A stretch of DNA of 64,000 nucleotides from Rhizobium sp. CIAT894 (lineage in GTDB: Bacteria > Pseudomonadota > Alphaproteobacteria > Rhizobiales > Rhizobiaceae). The stretch spans positions 496,001 through 560,000 of the forward strand of contig NZ_CP020952.1 in the NCBI RefSeq assembly GCF_000172795.2, read 5' to 3'. The notes beneath the pieces were generated by a model. The model was not told the origin of the DNA and searched no databases. It saw only the letters and a list, made by a program, of their open reading frames with translations. Of the stretch, positions 35,155 through 43,323 are shown in pieces (position 1 is the first letter of the stretch; each line of letters opens with the position of its first letter). Made by a program: the position numbers and the translations under genes.

Positions 35155-37191
35155 TCATATATCCTTGGCGATGCGCAGACCGTCATAGATGGCGGCATGC
35201 GTGTTGCGCGCAGCGACAGCATCGCCGATCCGGAACAGCTGGAACTTGCCTTCGGGATTGCGAATGACGGACTGCGGTTCCCCGGAAAGAAGCTGGTCGT
35301 GCGACATCTCGCCGAGATTGCTCGAATGCGGCTTCAGCTCGAAATAAAGTTCGTCGAGCGGGATGGTCCCATGATTGACGACGATCTGGTCGAAGCTGCT
35401 CTGTCTGGCAATGCCGCCGTAATCGCTGCCGACATGGGCGACGAGCTGGTTGCCGCTCTTCTCGACGGCCTCCAGCCGATAAGTGACGGTGAAGGTAACG
35501 TCATGTTTCTGCAGAGAGCGCATATAGGGCACCAGGTTCATGGCCATGACTTCGGGCGCGAAGGACCGGTCCGGCGTCATGATCTCGACCTTGGCGCCCG
35601 CCTTGGCGAGAAACTCCGCCGCCTGAAGACCGGCATGGTCGCCGGCATCGTCGAAAACAAGCACGTTGGCGCCAGGCTTCACGTCGCCGGAAATGATGTC
35701 CCAGGAGGAGACCACCAGCTCGTTGCCGCGCGCGAGAACCTCTGTATGCGGCAAGCCGCCGGTCGCGATGATGACGACGTCGGGGCGTTCGGCTTCGATC
35801 GTGTCGGCTTCGGCCCAGCTATTGAAGTGGAACGTGACGTCGTATTTCTCGCACTGGCTCATGCGCCAGTCGATGATGCTGATCATTTCCCTGCGGCGCT
35901 CGCTCTGGGCGGTGAGCCGGATCTGGCCGCCGGCATCGTTCGCCGCTTCGAAGACGACGACCTTATGGCCGCGCTCCCCGGCAACGCGCGCCGCTTCCAG
36001 ACCGGCCGGGCCGGCGCCGACGATGACGACCTTCTTCTTCGCCTCGGCCTTCGGCAGAATATGCGGCATGGTCAATTCGCGGCCGGTGGCGGCATTATGA
36101 ATGCAGTAGGCGGCCCCGCCCTGGTAGATGCGATCGAGACAGTAATTGGCGCCAACGCAGGGCCGGATATCCTCTTCCCGCTTCTCGATAATCTTGCGGA
36201 CGATGTGCGGATCGGTCATGTGGGCGCGGGTCATGCCGACCATGTCGACCTTGCCGGCCGCGATCGCATGGCGGGCGGTGGCGACGTCGGGAATTTTCGC
36301 CGCATGGAAGGTCGGGAAGTCGGTCGCGGCACGGATTTCGCCGGCGAAATCGAGATGCGGCGAATTCGCCATGCCCTGGATCGGGATCACGTCGGTCAGG
36401 CCGGCGTCGGTATCGATGTGGCCGCGGATCACATTAAGGTAATCGATGAGGCCGCTTTCCTTCAGGCGCTTGGAGATTTCAATGCCTTCGGCTTTGCCGG
36501 TGCCGCCGGGGAGACACTCGTCGGCGGTATAGCGCAGGCCGAGAATGAAATCGTCGCCCACCCTCTTCCGGATCGCCTTGAACACGTCGAAACAGAAGCG
36601 CAGACGATTGTCGAGCGAGCCGCCATAGGGGCCATCGAGCTCGTTGGTGAGCGGAGACACGAACTGGTCGATCAGGTGACCATAGGCCTCGAGTTCGACA
36701 CCGTCCATACCGCCCGCCTTCATGCGCTCGGCCGCGTCGGCGAAGTCCTTGATGATGCGCTCGATATCCCAATCTTCCATCTTCTTCGGGAAGGCGCGGT
36801 GCGAAGCCTCGCGATGATGAGATGGGGCGACGACCGGCAACCAGTCGCCTTTGTCCCAGCGGGTGCGCCGGCCGAGATGGGTGAGCTGGATCATGATCGC
36901 CGCACCCTCTTCATGCACGGCATCGGTCATTTCCCTGATCCAGGGCACGATCTCGTCCTTGTAGGCAAGCAGGTTGTTGAAAACCGGCGGGCTATCCTTG
37001 GAAACGGCGGCCGAGCCCGCCGTCATCGTCAAGGCCACCCCACCCTTTGCCCGCTCCACGGTATAGGCGCGATACCTCTCCTTCGGCATGCCGTCTTCGG
37101 GATAGGCCGGCTCGTGAGAGGTCACGATGATACGGTTGCGCAACTTCAAATGCTTGAGCTGATAGGGCTGCAGAAGGGGATCATTCGACAT
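35155..37191 (-). CDS. stcD: N-methylproline (or dimethylglycine-type) demethylase, StcD family
   Basis: 678-residue flavoprotein of the trimethylamine-dehydrogenase family: an old-yellow-enzyme barrel (1-370), an iron-sulfur segment and an ADP/FAD-binding domain (VVIVGAGPAGLEAARVA, near 388). Iron-sulfur ligands are Cys345, Cys351 and Cys363, but the position of the remaining ligand is Ala348 (CVGANYC), so the cluster may be three-iron or absent. StcD removes the second methyl group of stachydrine, making proline and formaldehyde. Etf, a Rieske demethylase and PutA in the same window support this over dimethylglycine demethylation by DgcA, its close relative. Divergent from a TetR gene. Confidence 0.85.
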   Translation of the reverse strand: MSNDPLLQPYQLKHLKLRNRIIVTSHEPAYPEDGMPKERYRAYTVERAKGGVALTMTAGSAAVSKDSPPVFNNLLAYKDEIVPWIREMTDAVHEEGAAIMIQLTHLGRRTRWDKGDWLPVVAPSHHREASHRAFPKKMEDWDIERIIKDFADAAERMKAGGMDGVELEAYGHLIDQFVSPLTNELDGPYGGSLDNRLRFCFDVFKAIRKRVGDDFILGLRYTADECLPGGTGKAEGIEISKRLKESGLIDYLNVIRGHIDTDAGLTDVIPIQGMANSPHLDFAGEIRAATDFPTFHAAKIPDVATARHAIAAGKVDMVGMTRAHMTDPHIVRKIIEKREEDIRPCVGANYCLDRIYQGGAAYCIHNAATGRELTMPHILPKAEAKKKVVIVGAGPAGLEAARVAGERGHKVVVFEAANDAGGQIRLTAQSERRREMISIIDWRMSQCEKYDVTFHFNSWAEADTIEAERPDVVIIATGGLPHTEVLARGNELVVSSWDIISGDVKPGANVLVFDDAGDHAGLQAAEFLAKAGAKVEIMTPDRSFAPEVMAMNLVPYMRSLQKHDVTFTVTYRLEAVEKSGNQLVAHVGSDYGGIARQSSFDQIVVNHGTIPLDELYFELKPHSSNLGEMSHDQLLSGEPQSVIRNPEGKFQLFRIGDAVAARNTHAAIYDGLRIAKDI

Positions 37192-37236
37192 GGGCCGTGG
37201 TTCCGGATTAAAATATCGAGGGAGACGCTAAGCGCA

Positions 37237-37297
37237 ATGTACATATGTGTCAACGATGAAAACAATTAAGTCATTACTTTATACACTGATGTACATT
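37237..37297. promoter_or_regulatory. Pair of inverted operators between stcD and the TetR gene
   Basis: Two copies of the palindrome ATGTACAT (37237-37244 and 37289-37296) lie 52 bases apart. Each is extended by a GTGT element on the inner side (AATGTACATatGTGT on the plus strand, AATGTACATcaGTGT on the minus strand), giving a symmetric pair that overlaps the likely divergent promoters. TetR dimer binding is the simplest reading. Confidence 0.55.
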
Positions 37298-37337
37298 TTT
37301 CTTGTGCGGGGCTTCATAATTTGATAGGAGATAAGGC

Positions 37338-37967
37338 ATGGATCAGGCTTTGAACGACACTGGCTGGCGCGGATCGCAGGAGGGATGGTTGGAAGCAGCT
37401 TACCACTCCCTTCTCGAATCCGGCGTGGATTCGGTGAAAATTCTGCCGCTGGCGAAGAAGCTCAATCTCTCGCGCACGAGCTTCTACTGGTTCTTCAAGG
37501 ATCGGGAGGAACTGCTGGATGCGCTCGTGGCGCGCTGGCGCGACAAAAACACCGGCAGCATCGTCAAGCGGTCCGAAGCCTATGCGGAATCGCTGACCGA
37601 GGCGATGCTCAACGTCTTCGATTGCTGGCTCGACACCGATCTGTTCGACGCGAAATTCGAGTTTGCCGTGCGCAGCTGGGCGCTGCAATCCGACGAGCTT
37701 CTCGCCGAGGTTCAAGAGGCTGATCAGATCCGGATGGAGGCGCTCAAACGCATGTTCATGCGGTTCGGGCTACCAGAAACGACATCGGATGTCAGAGCGC
37801 GAACGACTTACCTCGTTCAGATCGGCTACATTTCCATGCAATCGATGGAGGAACTCGCCGTCCGCATGAAACGGATTCCGGAATATATCGCGATCTACAC
37901 GGGCGTCGTGCCGCAGCAGAGGGAGCTCGACCGCTTCTTCTCCCGGCATGGCTACAAGCCTGGCTAG
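37338..37967 (+). CDS. TetR-family regulator
   Basis: 209 residues with an N-terminal TetR helix-turn-helix (VKILPLAKKLNLSRTSFYWF, about 33-52) and an all-helical ligand domain. RBS GGAG before the ATG. It is divergent from stcD and followed after 11 bases by the proC-like gene. Context suggests it represses stcD and its own unit, including the second betaine importer, and responds to a betaine or demethylated product. Confidence 0.9.
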   Translation: MDQALNDTGWRGSQEGWLEAAYHSLLESGVDSVKILPLAKKLNLSRTSFYWFFKDREELLDALVARWRDKNTGSIVKRSEAYAESLTEAMLNVFDCWLDTDLFDAKFEFAVRSWALQSDELLAEVQEADQIRMEALKRMFMRFGLPETTSDVRARTTYLVQIGYISMQSMEELAVRMKRIPEYIAIYTGVVPQQRELDRFFSRHGYKPG

Positions 37968-37978
37968 AGGAGGCCCGG

Positions 37979-38773
37979 ATGAGCGTTTCCCTGAGGATCG
38001 GCATCATTGGCGGCGGTGGCTGGCTGGGCGGAGCAATCGCCGGCTCGATTATCGATGCCGGCCTGGTCAATGCTCGAAATCTCTCCTTCTCCTATCGCAG
38101 TCAGCGGCCGGATCGTTTCCCGAATTCTTTCTGGACTCCCGACAATCAGGCGCTTGCCGACCGCTCCGATGTGGTCCTTCTGTCCGTCCGCCCGGACGAC
38201 TGGCGCCCCATTGATGTCGATGCCGGCGGCAAGCTGGTCATTTCGGTCATGGCGGGCATCGGTCTCGACGCCCTTTCGCAGCGGCACAAAACCGGCCGCG
38301 TCGTCCGTGCCCTGCCGAATGCCGCCGCCGAAGTGGCAAAGTCCTATACGCCCTGGATTGGCGCGAGCGATGTCACGGAAGATGACCGCACTGTCGTGCG
38401 CGCCATTTTCGATGCCTGCGGATCTGAGGACGAGGTCGCAAAGGAAAGCGACGTCGATTACCTGACAGGCCTTTCCGGCTCCGGACCGGCCTTCCCGGCG
38501 CTGCTTGCGGCAGCCATGATGAACGATGCCGTCGCCCGCGGCCTGCCGGCCGAGATTGCGCGTCGCGCCGTCAATACGGTGATATCAGGCGCCGGCCGCC
38601 TTCTGGAGCGCCATGGCGAAAATCCGGACGACGTCGTCCAGACCTTTCTCGATTATCGCGGCACGACAGCGGCTGCCATCGAAGGCATGCGCGCGGCAGG
38701 GTTTGACGCTTCGGTCGCCAAGGGTTTGTCCGCAGCATTTGAGAGATCGGTGAGTATGGGAAAGGCTTCCTGA
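37979..38773 (+). CDS. proC: Pyrroline-5-carboxylate reductase family protein (ProC-like)
   Basis: 264 residues: N-terminal Rossmann motif GIIGGGGWLGGAIAGSII (7-24) and the family signature near DYLTGLSGSGPAFPALLAAA with the substrate-binding helix. A strong RBS (GAGGAGG) precedes the ATG, 11 bases after the TetR gene. A housekeeping ProC is expected elsewhere, so this copy probably has a catabolic role: reducing a pyrroline or N-methylpyrroline-type intermediate, or recycling P5C. Slightly diverged N-terminal dinucleotide loop (GGGGWLG). Confidence 0.8.
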   Translation: MSVSLRIGIIGGGGWLGGAIAGSIIDAGLVNARNLSFSYRSQRPDRFPNSFWTPDNQALADRSDVVLLSVRPDDWRPIDVDAGGKLVISVMAGIGLDALSQRHKTGRVVRALPNAAAEVAKSYTPWIGASDVTEDDRTVVRAIFDACGSEDEVAKESDVDYLTGLSGSGPAFPALLAAAMMNDAVARGLPAEIARRAVNTVISGAGRLLERHGENPDDVVQTFLDYRGTTAAAIEGMRAAGFDASVAKGLSAAFERSVSMGKAS

Positions 38774-38840
38774 CAACCGTTGGGGCGGGCACTGCGGCAC
38801 CCCGCTCGGCAAGATCAGCCGCTAAACAGAGGGAACGAGA

Positions 38841-39842
38841 ATGAAGAAATTACTTGCATCCACGTGTTTGACGTTCGGCCTGATCGGCGGCGCGTCATTC
38901 GCCAGCGCCGCCGAATGCGGCAGCGTCACCATCGCCAGCATGAACTGGCAGAGCGCCGAAGTTCTCTCCAACCTGGACAAGTTCATCCTGAACGAAGGTT
39001 ATGGCTGCAGTGCTGACATCACCGTCGGTGACACCGTCCCGACGATCACCTCCATGGCCGAGAAGGGCCAGCCGGACATCGCGCCCGAAGCCTGGATCGA
39101 CCTGCTGCCGGACGTCGTCAAGAAGGGTACTGAAGAAGGCCGCATCGTTCAGGTCGGCTCGCCGCTGCCGGACGGCGGCGTGCAGGGCTGGTGGATTCCG
39201 AAATATCTCGCCGACGCCCATCCCGATATCAAGACCATCGGCGACGTGCTGAAGCATCCGGAACTCTTCCCCGATCCCGAGGATCCGAAGAAGGGCGCCA
39301 TCTTCAACGGCCCGCAGGGCTGGGGCGGCACGGTCGTCACCTCGCAGCTCTACAAGGGCTTTGAGGCCGAGAAGGCGGGCTTCACCCTCGTCGACACCGG
39401 CTCTGCCGCCGGCCTCGACGGTTCGATCGCCAAGGCCTACGAACGCAAGGAAGGCTGGGCCGGTTACTACTGGGCACCGACCGCGCTGCTCGGCAAGTAT
39501 CAGATGGTCAAGCTCGAAGCCGGCGTGCCGGAGGATTCAGCCGAATGGAAACGCTGCATCACCGTCGCCGACTGCCCCGACCCCAAGCCCGCTTCATGGC
39601 CGGTCGATCACGTCGTCACCCTGGTTGCCAAGCCCTTCTCGGAAAAGGTCGGGCCTGAAGTCATGGACTACCTGGCGAAGCGCTCATGGAGCAACGATAC
39701 GGTCAACAAGCTGATGTCGTGGATGACCGACAACCAGGCGACCGGCGAAGACGGCGCCAAGCATTTCCTGAAAGAAAACAAGGACATCTGGTCTAAGTGG
39801 GTTTCGCCTGAGGCAGCCACGAAGATCGAAGCTGCCCTTTAA
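38841..39842 (+). CDS. Betaine ABC importer 2, periplasmic binding protein (ProX/HutX type)
   Basis: 333 residues with a Sec signal peptide (MKKLLASTCLTFGLIGGASF, cleavage after ASA near 23). The mature domain is of the OpuAC/ProX type with aromatic residues suited to a quaternary ammonium head (MNWQSAEVL, GWWIPKY, GYYWAPTALLG, NGPQGWGG). Two Cys pairs may form disulfides (Cys26/Cys55 and Cys245/Cys252 by rough count). RBS GAGGGA. Not closely similar to the binding protein at 23536, so the two importers may differ in ligand. Confidence 0.92.
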   Translation: MKKLLASTCLTFGLIGGASFASAAECGSVTIASMNWQSAEVLSNLDKFILNEGYGCSADITVGDTVPTITSMAEKGQPDIAPEAWIDLLPDVVKKGTEEGRIVQVGSPLPDGGVQGWWIPKYLADAHPDIKTIGDVLKHPELFPDPEDPKKGAIFNGPQGWGGTVVTSQLYKGFEAEKAGFTLVDTGSAAGLDGSIAKAYERKEGWAGYYWAPTALLGKYQMVKLEAGVPEDSAEWKRCITVADCPDPKPASWPVDHVVTLVAKPFSEKVGPEVMDYLAKRSWSNDTVNKLMSWMTDNQATGEDGAKHFLKENKDIWSKWVSPEAATKIEAAL

Positions 39843-39853
39843 CACTGACTATC

Positions 39854-39876
39854 GCGGTGCGCCAAAAGCGCACCGC
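39854..39876 (+). other. Hairpin between binding-protein and permease genes
   Basis: Perfect 9-bp stem GCGGTGCGC / GCGCACCGC with a CAAAA loop, 12 bases after the binding-protein stop, followed by TTCTC. A partial terminator or mRNA-stabilising element that would favour expression of the binding protein over the membrane subunits. Confidence 0.6.
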
Positions 39877-39937
39877 TTCTCACTCGCCGATAAAAACAAA
39901 AAGACTGCCGCGGCTCTTTGAAGAAAAGGGGAACCGA

Positions 39938-40825
39938 ATGGAATGGTTTTATAAGTTTCCACATATGGATGACGACGCGCTTCGCAATCTGAAGAAGGCG
40001 ATCGATGACGGTTTTCGCGGCTTCACCCGCGCCTATGGCGACGGCATCGAAAGCCTGTTCGTGCCGCTGCAGCATTTCCTCATCGCCGCCGAGCGTTTCA
40101 TGACCCAGACGCCATGGCCCATCATCACCCTGATCGTCCTTGCCATCGCCTGGTTTGCGAGCCGCAGCCTGAAGATCGTCGTCGGCTGTCTGGTGACGCT
40201 GATGCTGATCGGCTATTTCGACATGTGGGACGATACGATGCGGACGGTCTCGATGATCTTCGTCTGCACGATCCTGTCGATCGCTATCGGCATTCCGATC
40301 GGCATCCTGATGGCCCGCTCCGACCGCCTGCAGCGCATCGTCAATCCGATCCTCGACGTCATGCAGACGATGCCGAGTTTCGTCTACCTCATCCCCGTCG
40401 TCATGCTGCTTGGCATCGGCAAGGTGCCCGGCCTGATCGCCGTCGTCATCTACGCCATCCCGCCGATGATCCGCCTGACCGATCTCGGCATCCGGCTCGT
40501 CGACAAGGACGTGCTGGAAGCCGCCGACGCCTTCGGCACCTCGCGTTCGCAGAAGCTGTTCAAGGTACAGCTGCCGCTGGCGCTGCCCACCATCATGGCC
40601 GGCATCAACCAGACGATCATGATGGCGCTCGCCATGGTGGTCATCGCCTCGATGATCGGCGTCCAGGGCCTCGGCCAGCCGGTGCTCAAGGCGATCGCCA
40701 ACCAATATTTCACGCTTGGCATTTTCAACGGTCTTGCCATCGTCGGCATCGCCATCATCTTCGACCGAGTCAGCCAGGCATATGGCAAAAGGCTCCAGAA
40801 GCATCGGGAGACCGTCCATGGCTGA
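39938..40825 (+). CDS. Betaine ABC importer 2, permease (ProW type)
   Basis: 295 residues, with an N-terminal cytoplasmic or periplasmic stretch, then about six helices from residue 60 and the coupling motif EAADAFGTSRSQKLFKVQLP (about 195-215). Only one permease gene exists in this set, so it should act as a homodimer, unlike the first importer. ATG at 39938 follows AAGGGGA; its stop overlaps the start of the ATPase gene by 8 bases. Confidence 0.93.
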   Translation: MEWFYKFPHMDDDALRNLKKAIDDGFRGFTRAYGDGIESLFVPLQHFLIAAERFMTQTPWPIITLIVLAIAWFASRSLKIVVGCLVTLMLIGYFDMWDDTMRTVSMIFVCTILSIAIGIPIGILMARSDRLQRIVNPILDVMQTMPSFVYLIPVVMLLGIGKVPGLIAVVIYAIPPMIRLTDLGIRLVDKDVLEAADAFGTSRSQKLFKVQLPLALPTIMAGINQTIMMALAMVVIASMIGVQGLGQPVLKAIANQYFTLGIFNGLAIVGIAIIFDRVSQAYGKRLQKHRETVHG

Positions 40826-41900
40826 GCATCGTTTCGGCGGCATCAAGATCCACCACCTCTACAAGATCTTCGGTCCCAACCCCACCGCTTATGTCGATGC
40901 TGTTCAGAAAGGCATGACCAAGGCCGAACTCAACGAAAAGCACGGCCATGTGTTGGGGCTGAGGGATATCAATGTCGAAATCCCTTCCGGCCGCATCCAG
41001 GTCATCATGGGCCTTTCGGGATCGGGAAAATCGACGCTCATCCGCCACATCAACCGGCTGATCGATCCGACTGCCGGCGAAGTGCTGGTCGACGGGGTCG
41101 ACGTCGTGAAGATGAACGAGACCGAGTTGCGGACGTTTCGCCGGCAACAGACGGCGATGGTGTTCCAGAAGTTCGCGCTTCTGCCGCACCGCAACGTGCT
41201 CGACAACACCATCTTCGGCCTCGAAGTGCAGGGCATGGAGCGCGCCAAAGCCGTCGACGTCGCCATGCGCTGGCTGGAGCGGGTCGGGCTGAAGGGCTTC
41301 GAACAGAGATATCCCAACCAGCTATCCGGCGGCATGCAGCAGCGGGTCGGCTTGGCCAGGGCTCTCTCCAACGACGCCCCGGTCCTTCTGATGGACGAAG
41401 CCTATTCGGCACTCGACCCTCTGATCCGTACGGACATGCAGACGGTGCTTCTTGACATCCAGAAGGAGATCAAGAAAACCATCGTCTTCATCACCCACGA
41501 TCTCGACGAGGCGCTGCGCCTCGGCGACCAGATCGCCATCCTGCGTGATGGCGAAGTCATCCAGCAGGGCACCAGCCAGGACATCGTTCTGCGGCCCGCC
41601 GACGACTACATCGCCAACTTCGTCAAGGAGGTCAATCGCGGCCGCGTCATCCATGTCGAAGCCGTGATGACGCCGCTGCATTCCGGTGCGGCGCCGGTTG
41701 GACTGGCGATTGTGGCGGGAACGACGGTCGAAGAAGCCGTCCGCATGCTGTCATCGGCGCCGGAGGGCGACGCTAGAGTGGTTTCGCCTTCCGGGGAAAC
41801 CTTGGGGCTCGTCACCTTCCGCCAGCTCGCCAGTGCGATGGTGAACTCACAGGAGGGGATGGCCACCCGACGCGACAGCACCCTCTCGGTCGCTCTCTGA
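40818..41900 (+). CDS. Betaine ABC importer 2, ATPase (ProV type)
   Basis: 360 residues: Walker A GLSGSGKST, signature LSGGMQQRVGLARAL, Walker B VLLMDEAYSALD, H-loop FITHD. The long N-terminus (LYKIFG...MTKAELNEKHGHVLGLRDI) is typical of ProV/HutV/ChoV. The last 100 residues form a diverged CBS-like region. The ATG sits inside the last codons of the permease gene, so translation is coupled. A RIME-like repeat begins 7 bases after the stop. Confidence 0.93.
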   Translation: MAEHRFGGIKIHHLYKIFGPNPTAYVDAVQKGMTKAELNEKHGHVLGLRDINVEIPSGRIQVIMGLSGSGKSTLIRHINRLIDPTAGEVLVDGVDVVKMNETELRTFRRQQTAMVFQKFALLPHRNVLDNTIFGLEVQGMERAKAVDVAMRWLERVGLKGFEQRYPNQLSGGMQQRVGLARALSNDAPVLLMDEAYSALDPLIRTDMQTVLLDIQKEIKKTIVFITHDLDEALRLGDQIAILRDGEVIQQGTSQDIVLRPADDYIANFVKEVNRGRVIHVEAVMTPLHSGAAPVGLAIVAGTTVEEAVRMLSSAPEGDARVVSPSGETLGLVTFRQLASAMVNSQEGMATRRDSTLSVAL

Positions 41901-41906
41901 AGCCTG

Positions 41907-42015
41907 CTCTAAAGCGCGTCGCAATCTTTCAGATTCGCTCCTCGCGCTTTAGGTCTTTGTTTTACGCATGTCGTTCTCGCAAAACCGCTGCACACTTTTG
42001 CGCGACATACTTTAA
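41907..42015. repeat. RIME-like double-palindrome intergenic repeat, copy C
   Basis: Inverted relative of copy A (18446-18576): it opens with CTAAAGCGCGTCGCAATC and continues through TTTCAGATTCGCTCC, GCGCTTTAG and ACGCATGTCG to GCGACATAC. About 109 bases, matching the size known for RIME1. It lies directly after the second betaine importer, so copies A and C face each other across the 23-kb catabolic block. Confidence 0.7.
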
Positions 42016-42110
42016 ATGCGGCCGTGTCTCCGTTTCGCCGGTGACGGCGATATCGGGCACGCCGCCTTTTGGGAACTGAAAATCGGTCGCCTGACGCCTG
42101 AGGAACCGCG

Positions 42111-42510
42111 ATGTCGGAACTCTTCCCGCGTCTGTTTTCGCCCGTCAGCCTGCGCGGTCACATCCTGGGCAATCGGATCGTCTTCGGGGCGCATACGGCA
42201 AATACGGCGAGCAATGGTGTGCCGGGCGACCGGCATATCGCCTATTCCGAGCGCGCGGTGGATGGCGCCGGAATAATCGTCGTCGAAAGGTCACAACCTC
42301 GATCAAGCAAAACGGGGCGATCGCGATCCAGCAGCTCTACCATATCGGTGCGCACGGCGGCTCCGACAATTCATACCACCCACATTGGTCGCCATCCGGC
42401 TCGCCCAGCCATCACGACAGCGACGGCTCGCATTCGATGAGCGAGGCGGAGTCTGGGACACGATCGAAGGCCTCGTGCAGCCAGCGCGCCGCTGCCGCCG
42501 CGCGAACATG
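42111..42510 (+). pseudogene. Decayed NADH:flavin oxidoreductase (OYE/TMADH-type) gene
   Basis: The N-terminus of an old-yellow-enzyme-type dehydrogenase is clear from 42111 (SPVSLRGHILGNRIVFGAHT, GDRHIAYSERAVDGAG). After GIIVVE a deletion shifts the frame: the homologous reading resumes from 42290 in another frame (IKQNGAIAIQQLYHIG, HPHWSPSG) and again from about 42450 in a third frame (DTIEGLVQPARRCR). The rest of the gene is missing. At least two frame changes and a loss of about 80% of the coding length make it non-functional. It resembles the barrel domain of StcD/DgcA-type demethylases, so it may be a lost extra demethylase. Confidence 0.75.
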
Positions 42511-43323
42511 CTTAGCCAGCGTCTGCCTATACATTTTGCGCAGAACCAGTCCAGACTGCGTCGCGAAAAACCGATTGGCGAATAATATCGTAACCCGACA
42601 ATTGCTCCATGGCTGCGGAACAATAAAATGAACTTCGACCGGGACCATGATGGTTTGCGGTCCCAAAGCCAAGCCCGTTCATCCATCACCCCCAAAAAGG
42701 ATGGAAGGGATCATACATCCGCACACCATCCCGTGCGTATGCCTGCATGCATGTCTGCCTGCCGAAGGCAATCTTAAGCGGTCCACTATAGAACCTTCGG
42801 CAGGCGACTGCGCGGCTCGCGACCGCGGCACATCCTCACAGCGTCAGGCAAGATATGCATCTCGGCGCCGCCGCCGCATTGGTTGGTGACCTTCCGGCCA
42901 CACGCGAAAATTTTGCCCTTCAGCGTAATCGTTCATCATATTGCCAATTGTCCCGTGTTCTGCCAGTTCGTCCGTCAGGCTGCGAAACCGGACGTGATGG
43001 GAACTGTCGACAATCTATGTACGGCTTGAATTTTTGACATTTGCCGCGCCCGACCTCGGCCTGCATCGGTTTGCGCAAGGGCCAGGTTTCGATGCCGATA
43101 TCAGGCGGAAATCCAGTCGCACGTACGCCTGCGCCCGGCGCCCGGATCGACTATACGGCCCATCAACCGGCCCTGATGAGCCCGAAGCGAAGAACGATGA
43201 TCTGGATGATTGGCCGAGGTACGTGCGTCAAGCCCACCGCCACGAAGCTCGCCCTTCGTTCCGTCGTGCGCGGGCAATCGAACAGGGCAAGTCGAAGCAA
43301 CCGAATTGCACAACGGGAGCAGC
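42511..43323. other. Gene-poor stretch with an isolated inverted repeat
   Basis: About 800 bases between the flavin-enzyme remnant and the AraC gene. Codon use looks unlike neighbouring genes in every frame and I support no gene. It holds a perfect 12-bp inverted repeat, GCCTGCCGAAGG (42757-42768) and CCTTCGGCAGGC (42794-42805), separated by 25 bases without a T-run. It may be the scar of a rearrangement. The promoter of the AraC gene lies at its right end. Confidence 0.5.

Noticed and set aside
35197-37269. Long open frame (690 codons) on the plus strand across the whole stcD gene
   Set aside because: It is the mirror frame of a GC-rich gene; the product is His/Arg/Gly/Asp-rich without any recognisable domain, while the minus strand encodes a clear flavoprotein.
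39839-40846. 335-codon minus-strand frame across the importer 2 permease
   Set aside because: Extremely Asp/His/Arg-rich product typical of reverse-frame artefacts opposite membrane proteins.
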